Shown: positions 33,068 through 42,021 of the stretch, in pieces | How positions within the stretch are numbered: the stretch's first letter is position 1 | Layout of the letters: every line of letters starts with the position of its first letter | Assembly (NCBI GenBank): GCA_002320815.1 | Contig: DCLA01000111.1 | Span: forward strand, 203,037 to 267,036 | From: Myxococcales bacterium UBA1660 | Lineage (GTDB): Bacteria > Myxococcota_A > Polyangia > Polyangiales > Houyiibacteriaceae | Direction of reading: 5' to 3' | Length of the DNA stretch: 64,000 nucleotides | Translations under genes and position numbers: made by a program | Notes under the pieces: generated by a model | The model's input: only the letters and a program-made list of their open reading frames with translations | What the model was told of the DNA's origin: nothing | Databases searched by the model: none

Positions 33068-35317
33068 TCAGTCGTCGTCCAGCTCGCCGCCGTCGGGCTC
33101 GCCCGCGTCGGCGGGGACCCCGGCGTCCATCCCGCCCGTGCCGGCGTCGAAGACGCCCGCGTCCAGGCCGCCGACTCCGGCGTCGGTGGGCTCCGAGTAG
33201 TCCGCGATCCAGGCGCGCAGTCGCGCCAGCGCGACGTCGTCGCGCCGCTGGACGCCGAGCGGCGGCATGGCCGGGAAGTTCTCGTCGACGCGCGAGAAGG
33301 CGCGCACCAGCGCGCTGCCGTCCGGGTCGCCGGGGACCACGCGGATCCCGGCGCCCGCGGCGCTGCCCTCGGTGGGCTGCCCGATGGTGTTCGCCAGGAA
33401 GGCCGCCGGCCGCATCGAGAACGAGGTCCCGGTGTCGCCGGAGCCATCGTGGCAGTGCACACAGTTGCCCTGGGCCCAGCCGATGATCTCGGCGGTCTCC
33501 GCGGGCGCGTCGATGGCGATCTCCTCGAGCTGGAGCGGGGTGTGCCCCAGGATCCGCCGCTCGCCCACGGCGTGGCAGGTGCGGCAGTCGTCCCGGCTGG
33601 GGATCTCGTGGACGAAGGGCTCGCCGTCCACCTCGACGTCGACCGGAGTGGCCTCGGCGATGTCCAGCAGCTCGGCGTCGGTGCCCTCGTCGTTCCAGCG
33701 ATAGACCGCGTAGCGGAGTCCGTCCTCGGCCACCCGGAGCACCCGCGTCTCCACCGGGACCGTGTCGAAGAGGAAGGTCTTGAAGAACACGGTCCCCACC
33801 GGCCAGATGCGCTCGGTGCCCACCGTCTCCGGCTCCCGCCCCTCCGGCAGGAGCACGTGGCGGAGCTTGCCGGCGCCGTTGGTCCAGAGCGGGTAGCGCG
33901 GCTCGTAGAATTGGAAGTCGGCCGGCGAGTTCCACAGCGCCGGCGCATCCGGGAAGATGCCCCACGCGCTCAAGAGCTCCGGGAAGCGCGCGGGCCGATG
34001 GGCGCGGGCGGGCTTGGTGCCCAGCCGGGCGCGCCAGAGCCCGCCCGCCGGATAGCGCGCGTCGCGGTTGGTGGTGCACCGACCGAAGCTGACCGCGTAG
34101 AGCACCCCCTCGGGGCCGACGCCCCAGCCGGTGGCCCCGACCAGGTGTCCGAGGTCGCGGTCGGCGCCGTCCGCGTGCTCGTCGCCCACCGAGAGACCCC
34201 GGAGGAAGCCCACGCAAGCGTCGCCATAGAGCAGCGTGTCGTCCAGGAAGTCGTCGTAGGGGTCGTCCTCCGCGCCGTCGTAGACCAGCCCCACGTGGGC
34301 CACCCGGGCGCGGTCGATGCCGTCGGCCAGGGGGTCCTCGGTGAGGTAGGCGTGGCGCGTGCTGCGGTCCCAGTGGACCAGCGGGTCGACCATGCCCTCG
34401 CAGGCCTCGTCGTCCACGCAGGGACCTTCGACGACGTTCCAGCCATGGTTCCCGCCGCGCTCCACCCGCGAGACCTCCTCGACGCGCCCCTCGCCGACGT
34501 CGCCGACGTAGAGATTCCCGGCTCGGTCCATCGCGCCGCGCCATGGCGAGCGGAACCCGTAGGCCCAGACGAAGGGGTGGAAGGTGTCGTCCGTCTCGTG
34601 AGGGTTCCCCTCCGCCGGATGGGCCACGCCCTTGGCGTCGACGCGGATCCGGACCACGGTGCCCAGCAGGTTGCTCGGGTCCTGCGCCGGGTCGTAGCGG
34701 GTCTTGTCGCCGAAGAGCGCCCAGAGGTTCCCCTCCCCGTCGAAGCCGAGCGAGCCGACGTTGTGCCAGGGATGCCGGGCGTCCTCGTCCCCGACCTCGA
34801 GGACCCGGACCCGCGTGTCGGCGAAGACCGCGGCCGGGTCGGCGTCCTCGGGTCGCCACTCGGCCCGGACGATGCCGCTGGCGGTCCGCGAGAAGCATTG
34901 GCCCAGGAAGAGGTGCCGGCTCTCGGCGAAGTCCGGCGCGAAGGTCAGCGAGATGAGCCCACAGTCCAGGTCGACGTGCACGTCCGGAACCTCCAGGGCG
35001 CCGAGCTGCTCCGCCCCCTCCGCGCCGAGCCGGTAGTGCAGCAGCTCGCCGCCGCGGGTGGTGACCAGGAACTCGTCGGGCCGGTCCGGCAAGAAGGCCA
35101 TCCCGGTGAGCCCCGCGGGCTCGCCCTCGAGGGGCACCCGGTCGAAGCGGAGCCAGGGCTCGGCTTCCTCCTCGGGTCCCAGATCGGGCCCGCCGTCGTC
35201 GGGATCGGCCGGGGTCTCCGCGTCCGGCCCGGCGTCGTCCGCTTCGGGGCTATCGGGTCCGCAACTCAGCGCGAGGAGCGCCGTCAACTCAAACAGGAAT
35301 CTCCAACGACGAAACAA
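33068..35317 (-). CDS. Glucose/sorbosone dehydrogenase-type beta-propeller lipoprotein with two CxxCH haem motifs
   Basis: 749 residues. Lipobox LALSC (Cys19), then an Asp/Pro linker. Residues about 60-440 form a six-bladed PQQ-type sugar dehydrogenase domain: LTGMAFLPDRPDEFLVTTRGG, HPWHNVGSLGFDGEGNLW, GTVVRIRVD, FVWAYGFRSPWRGAMDRAGNLYVGDVG and EEVSRVERGGNHGWNVVEG. Residues about 440-700 are a cytochrome-like region with CRTCHAVGERRILGH (about residue 576) and CVHCHDGSGDTG (about residue 618). The Asp/Gly C-terminal tail is disordered. This would allow intramolecular electron transfer from a sugar-oxidising site to c-type haem, provided the PQQ ligands are functional (inference). It is exported and needs the ccm system. 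It is transcribed alone. Confidence 0.82.
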   Translation of the reverse strand: MFRRWRFLFELTALLALSCGPDSPEADDAGPDAETPADPDDGGPDLGPEEEAEPWLRFDRVPLEGEPAGLTGMAFLPDRPDEFLVTTRGGELLHYRLGAEGAEQLGALEVPDVHVDLDCGLISLTFAPDFAESRHLFLGQCFSRTASGIVRAEWRPEDADPAAVFADTRVRVLEVGDEDARHPWHNVGSLGFDGEGNLWALFGDKTRYDPAQDPSNLLGTVVRIRVDAKGVAHPAEGNPHETDDTFHPFVWAYGFRSPWRGAMDRAGNLYVGDVGEGRVEEVSRVERGGNHGWNVVEGPCVDDEACEGMVDPLVHWDRSTRHAYLTEDPLADGIDRARVAHVGLVYDGAEDDPYDDFLDDTLLYGDACVGFLRGLSVGDEHADGADRDLGHLVGATGWGVGPEGVLYAVSFGRCTTNRDARYPAGGLWRARLGTKPARAHRPARFPELLSAWGIFPDAPALWNSPADFQFYEPRYPLWTNGAGKLRHVLLPEGREPETVGTERIWPVGTVFFKTFLFDTVPVETRVLRVAEDGLRYAVYRWNDEGTDAELLDIAEATPVDVEVDGEPFVHEIPSRDDCRTCHAVGERRILGHTPLQLEEIAIDAPAETAEIIGWAQGNCVHCHDGSGDTGTSFSMRPAAFLANTIGQPTEGSAAGAGIRVVPGDPDGSALVRAFSRVDENFPAMPPLGVQRRDDVALARLRAWIADYSEPTDAGVGGLDAGVFDAGTGGMDAGVPADAGEPDGGELDDD

Positions 35318-35365
35318 GGCCCATGGGACCTAGCACAACTCGGCGAGGCATCGCCAATCGGGGAA

Positions 35366-36277
35366 TCAGTCTTCGGAGACACCATCCGCGGAAGAGTCCG
35401 CGCTGGGCGGAGGTTCCGTGGTGTAGAGGAACGCGCGCCGGGACTCGAACCGGAGGTTGGCCGAGAGCGCGGTGCAGGCGTTGCCCACCTTCTCCATGTC
35501 GGCGAATCCCGGAAGGATCGTGGAGAGGATCGGGCGGTACTGGACCTCCTGCATGGCGTCGGCCATCTCGGCGATGCCCAGGATGTCCTCGATGCTCACG
35601 CCGCCGCCCACGAGGCCATCGGTGACGCCCTCCGGCGAGACGTGGGCGCGGACCCGCGCGTTCTGCAGCCGCAGATCGAAGAAGACGTTGAAGAAGGCCA
35701 TGGGGAGCTCGACCTCGAAGGGGTCGGTCTCCAGGACCCCGTCGACGATCCGTCCGTGACCCACGCTGACCTCCGAGCCGGGGTCTTTGTCGAAGGTCTG
35801 GTCGGGCACGATGTAGCCATCGGAGCCCAGGGTCGGCCGGCCGGCGCCGTTGAAGACCCGGACCGTGACGTCGTCGTCGTTCACCCAATCGTCGACGCCC
35901 TCCAGGTCGATCATCATGAGCAGCCGGCCGTTGTTGATGGACCCCTGGACGATGCCCTCGATGGTCCCCTCTTCGGCCATGTCCTCGACGATCTCGAAGA
36001 GGTAGGTGAACTGATTGTCGATCCCCGGTCGCCCATCGGGCGCCACGAAGTCGACCTTGCGGCAGCTGTCGGCGTCTCCGCCGACGCGGGCGTCGAGGTC
36101 GATCCCGTCGGAGACGTCGATCGCGTCGACCATCTCCCCGTTCCGCGAGGCGAAGCCGATGGTGGTCACCACCGCCAGCGCGCTCTCCCCGGTGGCCTCG
36201 GAGCCACAGGAGAAGCCCGCCGCGGCCAGCAGGACCAGCGCCAGGGCGCGCTCAGGCTTCCAGGTCGCCATAGCCAT
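35366..36277 (-). CDS. Lipoprotein of unknown function in the DUF1592/DUF1552 operon
   Basis: 303 residues with lipobox LAAAGFSC (Cys24). The start (ATG 36277, or ATG 36271 two codons later) lies inside the DUF1552 reading frame, an overlap of about 26 bp, so translation is coupled. The mature chain is acidic and regular (MVDAIDVSDGIDLDARVGGD; IDNQFTYLFEIVEDM; GRLLMMIDLEGVDDWVNDDDVTV), which looks beta-rich. Cys is scarce and no haem motif is seen. It is the last gene of a three-gene operon and may be its anchoring or ligand-binding part. The family is not recognised. Confidence 0.75.
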   Translation of the reverse strand: MAMATWKPERALALVLLAAAGFSCGSEATGESALAVVTTIGFASRNGEMVDAIDVSDGIDLDARVGGDADSCRKVDFVAPDGRPGIDNQFTYLFEIVEDMAEEGTIEGIVQGSINNGRLLMMIDLEGVDDWVNDDDVTVRVFNGAGRPTLGSDGYIVPDQTFDKDPGSEVSVGHGRIVDGVLETDPFEVELPMAFFNVFFDLRLQNARVRAHVSPEGVTDGLVGGGVSIEDILGIAEMADAMQEVQYRPILSTILPGFADMEKVGNACTALSANLRFESRRAFLYTTEPPPSADSSADGVSED

Positions 36278-37640
36278 CGTTCACCAGTCCCGCGTCCATG
36301 CCGAAGGTGGCGCGATCCACGCCCATGGCGCGGAGCAGGGTCATCATCACGCGGCTCGCGTTGTCGCGGCTGCCGTCGATCTGGGCGTTCATCTTGAGCT
36401 TCCCGTCCGCGCCGCCGAAAAGGACGATCGGGTAGTACTCCAGGCTGTGCAGCCGCGGGTTGCTGGAGTCGCTGGTGCCCAGGACCAGGGAGTGGTCCAG
36501 GAGCGTGCCGTCGCCCTCGGGGACGCTGTCCAGGATCTCCATGTAGGTCGCCAAGCGCTCCATGATGTAGATGACGATCTCGCGCACCTTGGGCATCGCC
36601 GGGTCCGGCTCGTTGTGCGTGAGGTCGTGGTGCCCCTTGAGGAGCCGGTTCCCGTCGTCGATGACGTCCAGGTCGCCGACCGGGAAGACCACGTCGGAGA
36701 CGGGCGGCGAGAGCATGTAGGTGATGACCCGGGTCTGATCGCAGGCGAAGGCCATGGCGGTGAGCTCGGCCATCAACCGGTTGTGCTCGTCGGTGTCCGG
36801 GCGCCCGCGCTCGTCCGGCGGGAGCTCCCCGGGCGGCATCTCGGGCCGCGCGCAGGCGGCGTAGTTGGGCGGGTCTTCCTCGAGGCGCCGGAGCCGGAGC
36901 TCGATCTCGCGGATGGCGGTGAAGTGCTGATCGAGCCGCCGTTGGTCGGCGCGACCGAGCCGGGCCTGCATGCGGCGGCTGTCGTCGGCGACGGCGTCCA
37001 GGACGCTGCGCCGAAGCGCCAGCGAGGGATCCACCACGCCGCCCTCGCCGGGGAGCCGGAAGCCCGCGGTGAAGAGCTGCTCGTAGATGGCCAGGGGCGA
37101 GGGCTCCGAGGGCAGCCGGTCGTTGGGCCCGCGGTGCGCGATGGCCTTGGTGAAGTCGGTGCCGGCCAGGTGCAGCGACTTGTAGAGGGTCTCGCCGCCG
37201 ATCTCGTCGGCGATGATCTGGTCGATGGTGGGCCGCTGCCAGATCTTGGCGTCGGCGGTGAGCGGCGCCCCGGAGAGGATGCCGGCGATGCCCGAGTCGT
37301 GGGGGTACTGCCCCGGCGTCTTCACGTCGAAGCCGGTGACGAAGCTGAGCTTCGGCGCCAGCCGGCGGAGCGGCTCCCAGAGGTCGGTCCAGGGGAACGC
37401 CGGATCGGTCAGCGGGAGCGCGGACGGCGTGTCCGGGCCCCAGCCCACCGGGTGGACGCCGTTGCCCCAGAACCACGTCATGTAGCGCGTGGGGAACCCG
37501 CTGCCATCGGCGAAGGCGGTGCCCGACTCGTTCATGGCGATCTCGAGGATCGGCAGGGAGACCCCGACGGCCGCACCACCGAGGATGCCCCGGAGCAGCG
37601 AGCGGCGACCGAAGGTCGGCTTCTTGCGGATGACACTCAT
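36252..37640 (-). CDS. DUF1552 family secreted protein (Tat signal)
   Basis: 462 residues. The N-terminus has a twin-arginine-type signal: FGRRSLLRGILGGAAVGVSLP, so export in a folded state is likely. The mature part carries family features: YMTWFWGNGVHP near residue 55, LSFVTGFDVKTPGQYPHDSGIAGILSG, PTIDQIIADEIG and the closing VVLGTSDSSNPRLHS. DUF1552 proteins are nearly always found beside DUF1592-type proteins, in Planctomycetes, Verrucomicrobia and myxobacteria; no activity is established. The ATG overlaps the stop of the DUF1592 gene by 4 bp (ATGA). Confidence 0.88.
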   Translation of the reverse strand: MSVIRKKPTFGRRSLLRGILGGAAVGVSLPILEIAMNESGTAFADGSGFPTRYMTWFWGNGVHPVGWGPDTPSALPLTDPAFPWTDLWEPLRRLAPKLSFVTGFDVKTPGQYPHDSGIAGILSGAPLTADAKIWQRPTIDQIIADEIGGETLYKSLHLAGTDFTKAIAHRGPNDRLPSEPSPLAIYEQLFTAGFRLPGEGGVVDPSLALRRSVLDAVADDSRRMQARLGRADQRRLDQHFTAIREIELRLRRLEEDPPNYAACARPEMPPGELPPDERGRPDTDEHNRLMAELTAMAFACDQTRVITYMLSPPVSDVVFPVGDLDVIDDGNRLLKGHHDLTHNEPDPAMPKVREIVIYIMERLATYMEILDSVPEGDGTLLDHSLVLGTSDSSNPRLHSLEYYPIVLFGGADGKLKMNAQIDGSRDNASRVMMTLLRAMGVDRATFGMDAGLVNDGYGDLEA

Positions 37641-39304
37641 TCCATCACCTCGGCGGCGTCGGACGGGGGGAGCACGAAGCGGAGGGCGTCGCTGGTGGCC
37701 AACGCCAGGAGGAGGGCCTTCACGTTCAGGTCGGAGGCCTCGAAGGAGCGCTGCAGGTCGCGCAGCGCGGCGGACTCGCTGGCCACCTCGTGGTGACCGG
37801 TGCCGTAGCGGTAGAGCGTCCGCACCAGGCAGTCGTGGGCCAGGTCGGAGTCGGCCAGGACCTCGGCGAGGCCGGCGGCGTCGTCGAAGGCCACGCCGTC
37901 GTTCAGGTAACCGCTGGGGTCGATGGTCACGTCGTTCTCGGTAGTGCGCCAGCGCCCGAGGGCGTCGAAGTTCTCCAGCCCGAGCCCGAGGGGATCCATG
38001 AGCTGGTGGCAGCTCGCGCAGGTGGGGTCCTGCAGGTGCCGCGCGACCCGGTCCCGCAGGGTGGGCGCCGAGGGGCTCGAGGGCTCCAGGGCGGTGTCCA
38101 CGTCCGGCGGCGGCGGCGGGATGGGCTGACAGAGCAGGACCTGCCGGATGTAGGCCCCGCGCTTCGTCGCCGAGCTGGTGGCCCGGTTGGAGTTGGCGAT
38201 GAGGAAGGAGACGTGCCCCAGGATGCCGCGGCGCCCGGCCTCGGCCGGGAACTCGTAGGCCCCGAAGCCCTCGCGCGCCGGCGCGGGCACCGCGTAGATC
38301 GAGGCCAGGGTCCGGTCGATGAAGGTGCGGCGGCTGGTGAAGGCCTCGCCCCAGGAGCCCTCGCGCTCGAACACCAGGTCTTCCAGGAAACGCAGGGTCT
38401 CCTCCCGGGCGGAGGGGCCGACCTCGGCGTTGTAGTGGAGGAAGACCGTGGGGTCCTTCTGGATCTCGCTGGTCTCCAGGAGCTTGTCGAGGATCAGCAT
38501 GTCGTCGAAGAAGGCCCGGAGCCCCTGCCGGGCCTTGGGATCCTCGAGCATCCGGCGGACCTCGGCTTCCAGCCCCGCGGGCGTGGTGAGGTCCCCGGCG
38601 GCGACGGCGTCGAGGAGCGCGTCGTCCGGCGTGGTGCTCCAGAGCAGGTAGCTGAGCCGGGTGGCCAGCTCGTAGTCGGTGAGCTCGTTCCAGCCCGCGC
38701 GGGTCGGCGAGGGCTTGCCCACCTCGGCGCGGAAGACGAAGTTCGGGCTCTGCAGGACGGTGGCCACGGCGTAGACCAGGCCCTGATGGAAGTCCCCGGT
38801 GCGCTCGGCGGCGTCGTCGGCGATGGCCACCAGCCGGTCCCGCTCGGCGGGGCTCAGCGGCCGGCGCCAAGCCCGGCGCCCGAAGCGCTCCAGGAAGCGG
38901 CTGGCGCAGGCGCCGTCCACGGTGCCCCCCGGAGTGCAGCCCACGAAGGCCGCCGGGTCCTCGGCCTGGACCAGGGCCTGCTCGGCCAAGGAGTAGGCGG
39001 CGTCCTCGTACTTCTGGACGCCGGCGGAGCTCACCGAGAAGGTGCTCACGCCCACCGCGACCAAGCCGTGCTCGTCGGGCCGCTGATCCTCTTCCAGTGA
39101 AGAGGGCACCACGATGTCGGGACCGAAGAGGTCCCGGACCGTGTTGCGGTACTCGGTGGCGGTGAGCCGGCGGAGCGGCCCCGGCTGCGGCTCGAAGGCG
39201 GGCTGCTCGGGCTCCGGCTGCGGCTCGCGCATGCCGATGCTGCCATCGCACCCGAGCCCCACGAGCAGGAGGCCGGCGCAGAGCGCTCGTGCGCTCGTCG
39301 TCAT
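37637..39304 (-). CDS. DUF1592-type multi-domain exported protein with haem motif
   Basis: 555 residues from ATG 39304 (an upstream GTG at 39349 also reads). Lipobox LLLVGLGC (Cys19). The usual domain set is in order: DUF1587 (RLTATEYRNTVRDLFG), DUF1595 (RFLERFGRRAWRRPLSPAER), DUF1592 (WNELTDYELATRLSYLLWST), DUF1588 (HVSFLIANSNRATSSATKRG; then VARHLQDPTCASCHQLMDP with a CxxCH at about residue 428) and DUF1585 (LVRTLYRYGTGHHE). Such proteins are exported, c-haem containing, and of unknown substrate; polymer or polysaccharide breakdown has been suggested for relatives in Planctomycetes. It heads the operon with DUF1552 and a lipoprotein. Confidence 0.88.
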   Translation of the reverse strand: MTTSARALCAGLLLVGLGCDGSIGMREPQPEPEQPAFEPQPGPLRRLTATEYRNTVRDLFGPDIVVPSSLEEDQRPDEHGLVAVGVSTFSVSSAGVQKYEDAAYSLAEQALVQAEDPAAFVGCTPGGTVDGACASRFLERFGRRAWRRPLSPAERDRLVAIADDAAERTGDFHQGLVYAVATVLQSPNFVFRAEVGKPSPTRAGWNELTDYELATRLSYLLWSTTPDDALLDAVAAGDLTTPAGLEAEVRRMLEDPKARQGLRAFFDDMLILDKLLETSEIQKDPTVFLHYNAEVGPSAREETLRFLEDLVFEREGSWGEAFTSRRTFIDRTLASIYAVPAPAREGFGAYEFPAEAGRRGILGHVSFLIANSNRATSSATKRGAYIRQVLLCQPIPPPPPDVDTALEPSSPSAPTLRDRVARHLQDPTCASCHQLMDPLGLGLENFDALGRWRTTENDVTIDPSGYLNDGVAFDDAAGLAEVLADSDLAHDCLVRTLYRYGTGHHEVASESAALRDLQRSFEASDLNVKALLLALATSDALRFVLPPSDAAEVME

Positions 39305-39402
39305 CCGCCGCTCGTTCCTCTGCGGTTGTTCGTATCTCAACGTGCTCACCCCGGTCCGGTCGCCCTTCCCATCTCACCGCGCCCCGGCGCGGCTGGCGAC
39401 AC

Positions 39403-39413
39403 TGGTATTACCA
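39403..39413. promoter_or_regulatory. Small palindrome in divergent promoter region
   Basis: TGGTA-T-TACCA is a perfect 5-bp inverted repeat with one central base. It sits in the only A/T-rich part of the 186-bp region between the divergent DUF1592 operon and the kinase gene. It may be an operator for either side; a chance palindrome of this length cannot be ruled out. Confidence 0.25.
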
Positions 39414-39490
39414 CTATCGGACAAGTGAGAAATCGTCAACGGAGGGGCATCGGTTCCCTCACGGCGCGGAGGCCTTGGTATGGTCCGGCG

Positions 39491-40501
39491 ATGCCCCGGG
39501 AAGACGAGGCAGCCGCGCTCCTGGGCGCCACCCTGAGCGGTCGCTACCGCTTGGACGAGGTGCTGGGGGAAGGCGGCATGGGCGCCGTGTACGCGGGCAC
39601 CCACCTGAAGCTGGGCCGCAAGGTGGCCATCAAGCTCATCAAGCCCTCCGTCGCCGGCGACGAGAACGGGCTCGAGCGTTTCTTCCAGGAGGCTCAGGCG
39701 GCCGCGTCGGTCGAGAGCGAGGGCGTCGTCGACGTGATGGACCTGGAGGTCGACGCGGAGCGCGGCGCCTACATCGTGATGGAGCGGCTCCAGGGGGAGC
39801 CGCTGACCACCCGGCTCCGGCGCGGGAAGATGAGACCCGAGGAAGCCGTGCGCATCATCGGCGAGCTCCTCGACGTCCTCCACGCGGTGCACTCCCACGA
39901 CATCATCCACCGGGACCTGAAGCCGCCCAACGTCTTCCTCCACCGGGACGAGAAGGGCACCGAGGTGGTCAAGGTCCTCGACTTCGGCATCGCCAAGGTC
40001 GCCCAGCGGCACCTCACGCTCACCGGCGAGATCGTGGGGACCCCACGCTTCATGCCGCCCGAGCAAGCCTGCGGCGAGGAGCTCGATCAGCGCACCGATC
40101 TCTACGCCGCGGGGATGCTCCTCTACTGTTGCCTGAGCGGGAAGGCGCCCTTCGCCGGCGTCCAGGGGCCGAAGGTCATCACCCTCTTGGTCCGCGGCCC
40201 GACCCCGCTCCGGGAGCTCGAACCCGACCTCCCGCCGGCCCTGCTGGCGGTGGTGGACAAAGCCATCGCGCCCGAGCGCGAGAAGCGCTTCGCCAGCGCC
40301 GCGGCCATGGCCGCCGCTTTGCGCGCGTCCCTGGTCGACCCCGCGCCGCCGGCCGCGACCGCGGCCCCCGACGCGCCGCCCGAACCTGACGAGCCCCGGG
40401 AGCGCCGCCGGACGCCGATGACCTTGCTGATGGTCGCCCTGATCGTCTTGGCGGTCGTGTTGGGCGTGGGCCTGACCGTGTTCCGCCACTCCCTACCCTA
40501 G
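39491..40501 (+). CDS. Ser/Thr protein kinase with C-terminal membrane anchor
   Basis: 336 residues. Complete Hanks-type catalytic domain: glycine loop GEGGMGAVYAG, ATP Lys48 in VAIKLIK, catalytic loop HRDLKPPNVFLH (Asp and the metal-binding Asn both present), DFG in VLDFGIAKV, and APE-type PPEQACG. The domain ends near residue 275, followed by an Ala/Pro-rich linker and one membrane helix at the C-terminus (TLLMVALIVLAVVLGVGLTVF). The kinase therefore faces the cytoplasm, with no extracellular sensor domain beyond a few residues. The ATG at 39491 lies 17 residues before the glycine-rich strand. Divergent from the DUF1592 operon. Confidence 0.92.
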   Translation: MPREDEAAALLGATLSGRYRLDEVLGEGGMGAVYAGTHLKLGRKVAIKLIKPSVAGDENGLERFFQEAQAAASVESEGVVDVMDLEVDAERGAYIVMERLQGEPLTTRLRRGKMRPEEAVRIIGELLDVLHAVHSHDIIHRDLKPPNVFLHRDEKGTEVVKVLDFGIAKVAQRHLTLTGEIVGTPRFMPPEQACGEELDQRTDLYAAGMLLYCCLSGKAPFAGVQGPKVITLLVRGPTPLRELEPDLPPALLAVVDKAIAPEREKRFASAAAMAAALRASLVDPAPPAATAAPDAPPEPDEPRERRRTPMTLLMVALIVLAVVLGVGLTVFRHSLP

Positions 40502-40689
40502 CCACGCAGCCACCGAGCCGTCAAAGCCCCTGAGCCCCTGAGCCCCGGGGGGCCACGACCGAGCGCTCGCGTCCCCACGACTTCTCCGCGGCGCTGCCAT
40601 CGAATCGCCATCTCGGCGGCGCACGGTGCGTCGTGCGACGACGACGGGAGCGCGGCATCGACCTCGGAGCGAGCTATGCTCGGCGCCGC

Positions 40690-41250
40690 GTGATCATCGG
40701 CTGGATTCTCCTGAGCACCGGGCTCGCCTTCGGGCTCGCGGCGGCTTCCCTCGAGCGCTGGGGCGTCCGCCGCGTCGACGACGAAGCGCGCTACGACGCC
40801 ATCGTGGTCGCCGGCTGCGCGGTGCGCCCCGACGGGACCCCCAGCCCGGCGCTGGCCAACCGCACCGCCCACGCCGTCGCGCTCCATCGTCGGGGGCTCG
40901 CGCCCAAGGTCGTCTTCACCGGCGGCGTGGGGACCCACGCGCCCAGCGAAGCCGAAGCGGCGTCCCGGCACGCCATCGCGCTGGGGCTCCCCGCCGACGC
41001 AGTGCTCCTGGAGGCGAAGAGCACCTCGACGGAAGAGAACGCGCGCTTCGCCGCCGAGATCCTCGGGGCCGAAGCGCGCGTGTTGGTGGTCAGCGACGCC
41101 TACCACGTCTTCCGCTGCGAGCGGGTCTTCGGGCGCTACTTCGAGGGCGCCCGGGGGTCGGGCTCACTCGGCCGCCGGAGCGCCCGACTCCAGGGCGCCT
41201 TCCGCGAGGTCGTCGCCGTCGCCGCCTACGGCGTCCTGGGTCGCCTCTGA
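40690..41250 (+). CDS. YdcF family (DUF218) membrane protein
   Basis: 186 residues from GTG 40690, chosen because it opens directly into the N-terminal membrane helix (IIGWILLSTGLAFGLAA); a longer version from GTG 40633 adds 19 basic residues. DUF218 landmarks: YDAIVVAGCAVRPDG, HAVALHRRGLAPKVVFTGG, ASRHAIALGLPADAVLLEAKSTSTEENARF and VLVVSDAYHVFRCE. The relatives SanA and YdcF are linked to envelope permeability, and YdcF can bind S-adenosylmethionine; the activity here is unknown. The last 87 bp overlap the convergent DUF2914 gene, so the two C-termini share DNA on opposite strands. Confidence 0.82.
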   Translation: MIIGWILLSTGLAFGLAAASLERWGVRRVDDEARYDAIVVAGCAVRPDGTPSPALANRTAHAVALHRRGLAPKVVFTGGVGTHAPSEAEAASRHAIALGLPADAVLLEAKSTSTEENARFAAEILGAEARVLVVSDAYHVFRCERVFGRYFEGARGSGSLGRRSARLQGAFREVVAVAAYGVLGRL

Positions 41251-41868
41251 GAGCATGAACTCCTGCTCGGCGAGGACCCGGCCGTCTTCGTCGCGGAGCT
41301 CGACGCGCCAGTCACCGGGGTGGGTCACGGTGCGGCTGAAGGCCCAGGTCCGCCACCGGGGTGCCCCGGCGGGCACGTCGAGCTCGATGAGCCCGCGGTC
41401 CTCGCCATCGGGCCCCACGAAGACCACCAGCGGATGACGCTCGGTGGTCCCGGCGCGGTTGGTCAGCTCGAAGTGCGCGAAGAGCGGCTGCTCGGCCGCG
41501 GTGAAGCGGGTGCCGGGATCCACCGGCTCGCGATTGGACACCGCGCGAGCGACGGCCACGCGGCGGACCACCAGCCCATCGACGAAGGGCACCTCGCGGG
41601 TCGCGGGCTGCGGCGGCTCGTCGGCCAAGAGCGTCGAGCGAGGCGGGGCCTGCGGCGCGCGGGTCGCCGTGGGCATGGCCGGGGCCGGGCTGGGCTCCGG
41701 ATCGGCCACCGCGGGCGCGACCGGAGCCATCACGGCGCTCTCTTCGGTGGGGGCGGCGTCGTCGCCGCACCCGAACGCGAAGGCGACGATGTACACCACC
41801 GCGCCCAGGACGTAGAGGGCGCGGAAGAGGTTGCGGAGGAAGCGGGTCTGGGAGTCGAGCGTGTGCAT
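41164..41868 (-). CDS. DUF2914 family membrane-anchored protein
   Basis: 234 residues. One membrane segment near the N-terminus (ALYVLGAVVYIVAFAFGCG, residues about 17-35), then a 60-residue Ala/Pro-rich linker. The DUF2914 domain begins at about residue 95 (FVDGLVVRRVAVARAVSNREPV) and holds the family core: LFAHFELTNRAGTTERHPLVVFVGPDGE, AFSRTVTHPGDWRVELRDEDGRVLAEQEF. DUF2914 is a small beta-sandwich found at the ends of various envelope proteins; its role is unknown. The reading frame overlaps the convergent YdcF gene by 87 bp. Confidence 0.82.
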   Translation of the reverse strand: MHTLDSQTRFLRNLFRALYVLGAVVYIVAFAFGCGDDAAPTEESAVMAPVAPAVADPEPSPAPAMPTATRAPQAPPRSTLLADEPPQPATREVPFVDGLVVRRVAVARAVSNREPVDPGTRFTAAEQPLFAHFELTNRAGTTERHPLVVFVGPDGEDRGLIELDVPAGAPRWRTWAFSRTVTHPGDWRVELRDEDGRVLAEQEFMLSEATQDAVGGDGDDLAEGALESGAPAAE

Positions 41869-42021
41869 GCCCCGACTCCACGCACCGGCCGTGCCGCCCA
41901 GAAAAGCCAACGATTTCGGCACGACCGATCGAAGCGACGTGGACGCGGACCCACATGTGTGTGTCCCGCGACGCGCGCCAGAAATCGTCACCTGGGGGCC
42001 GCGCCTGGTACCCTGAGGTCG

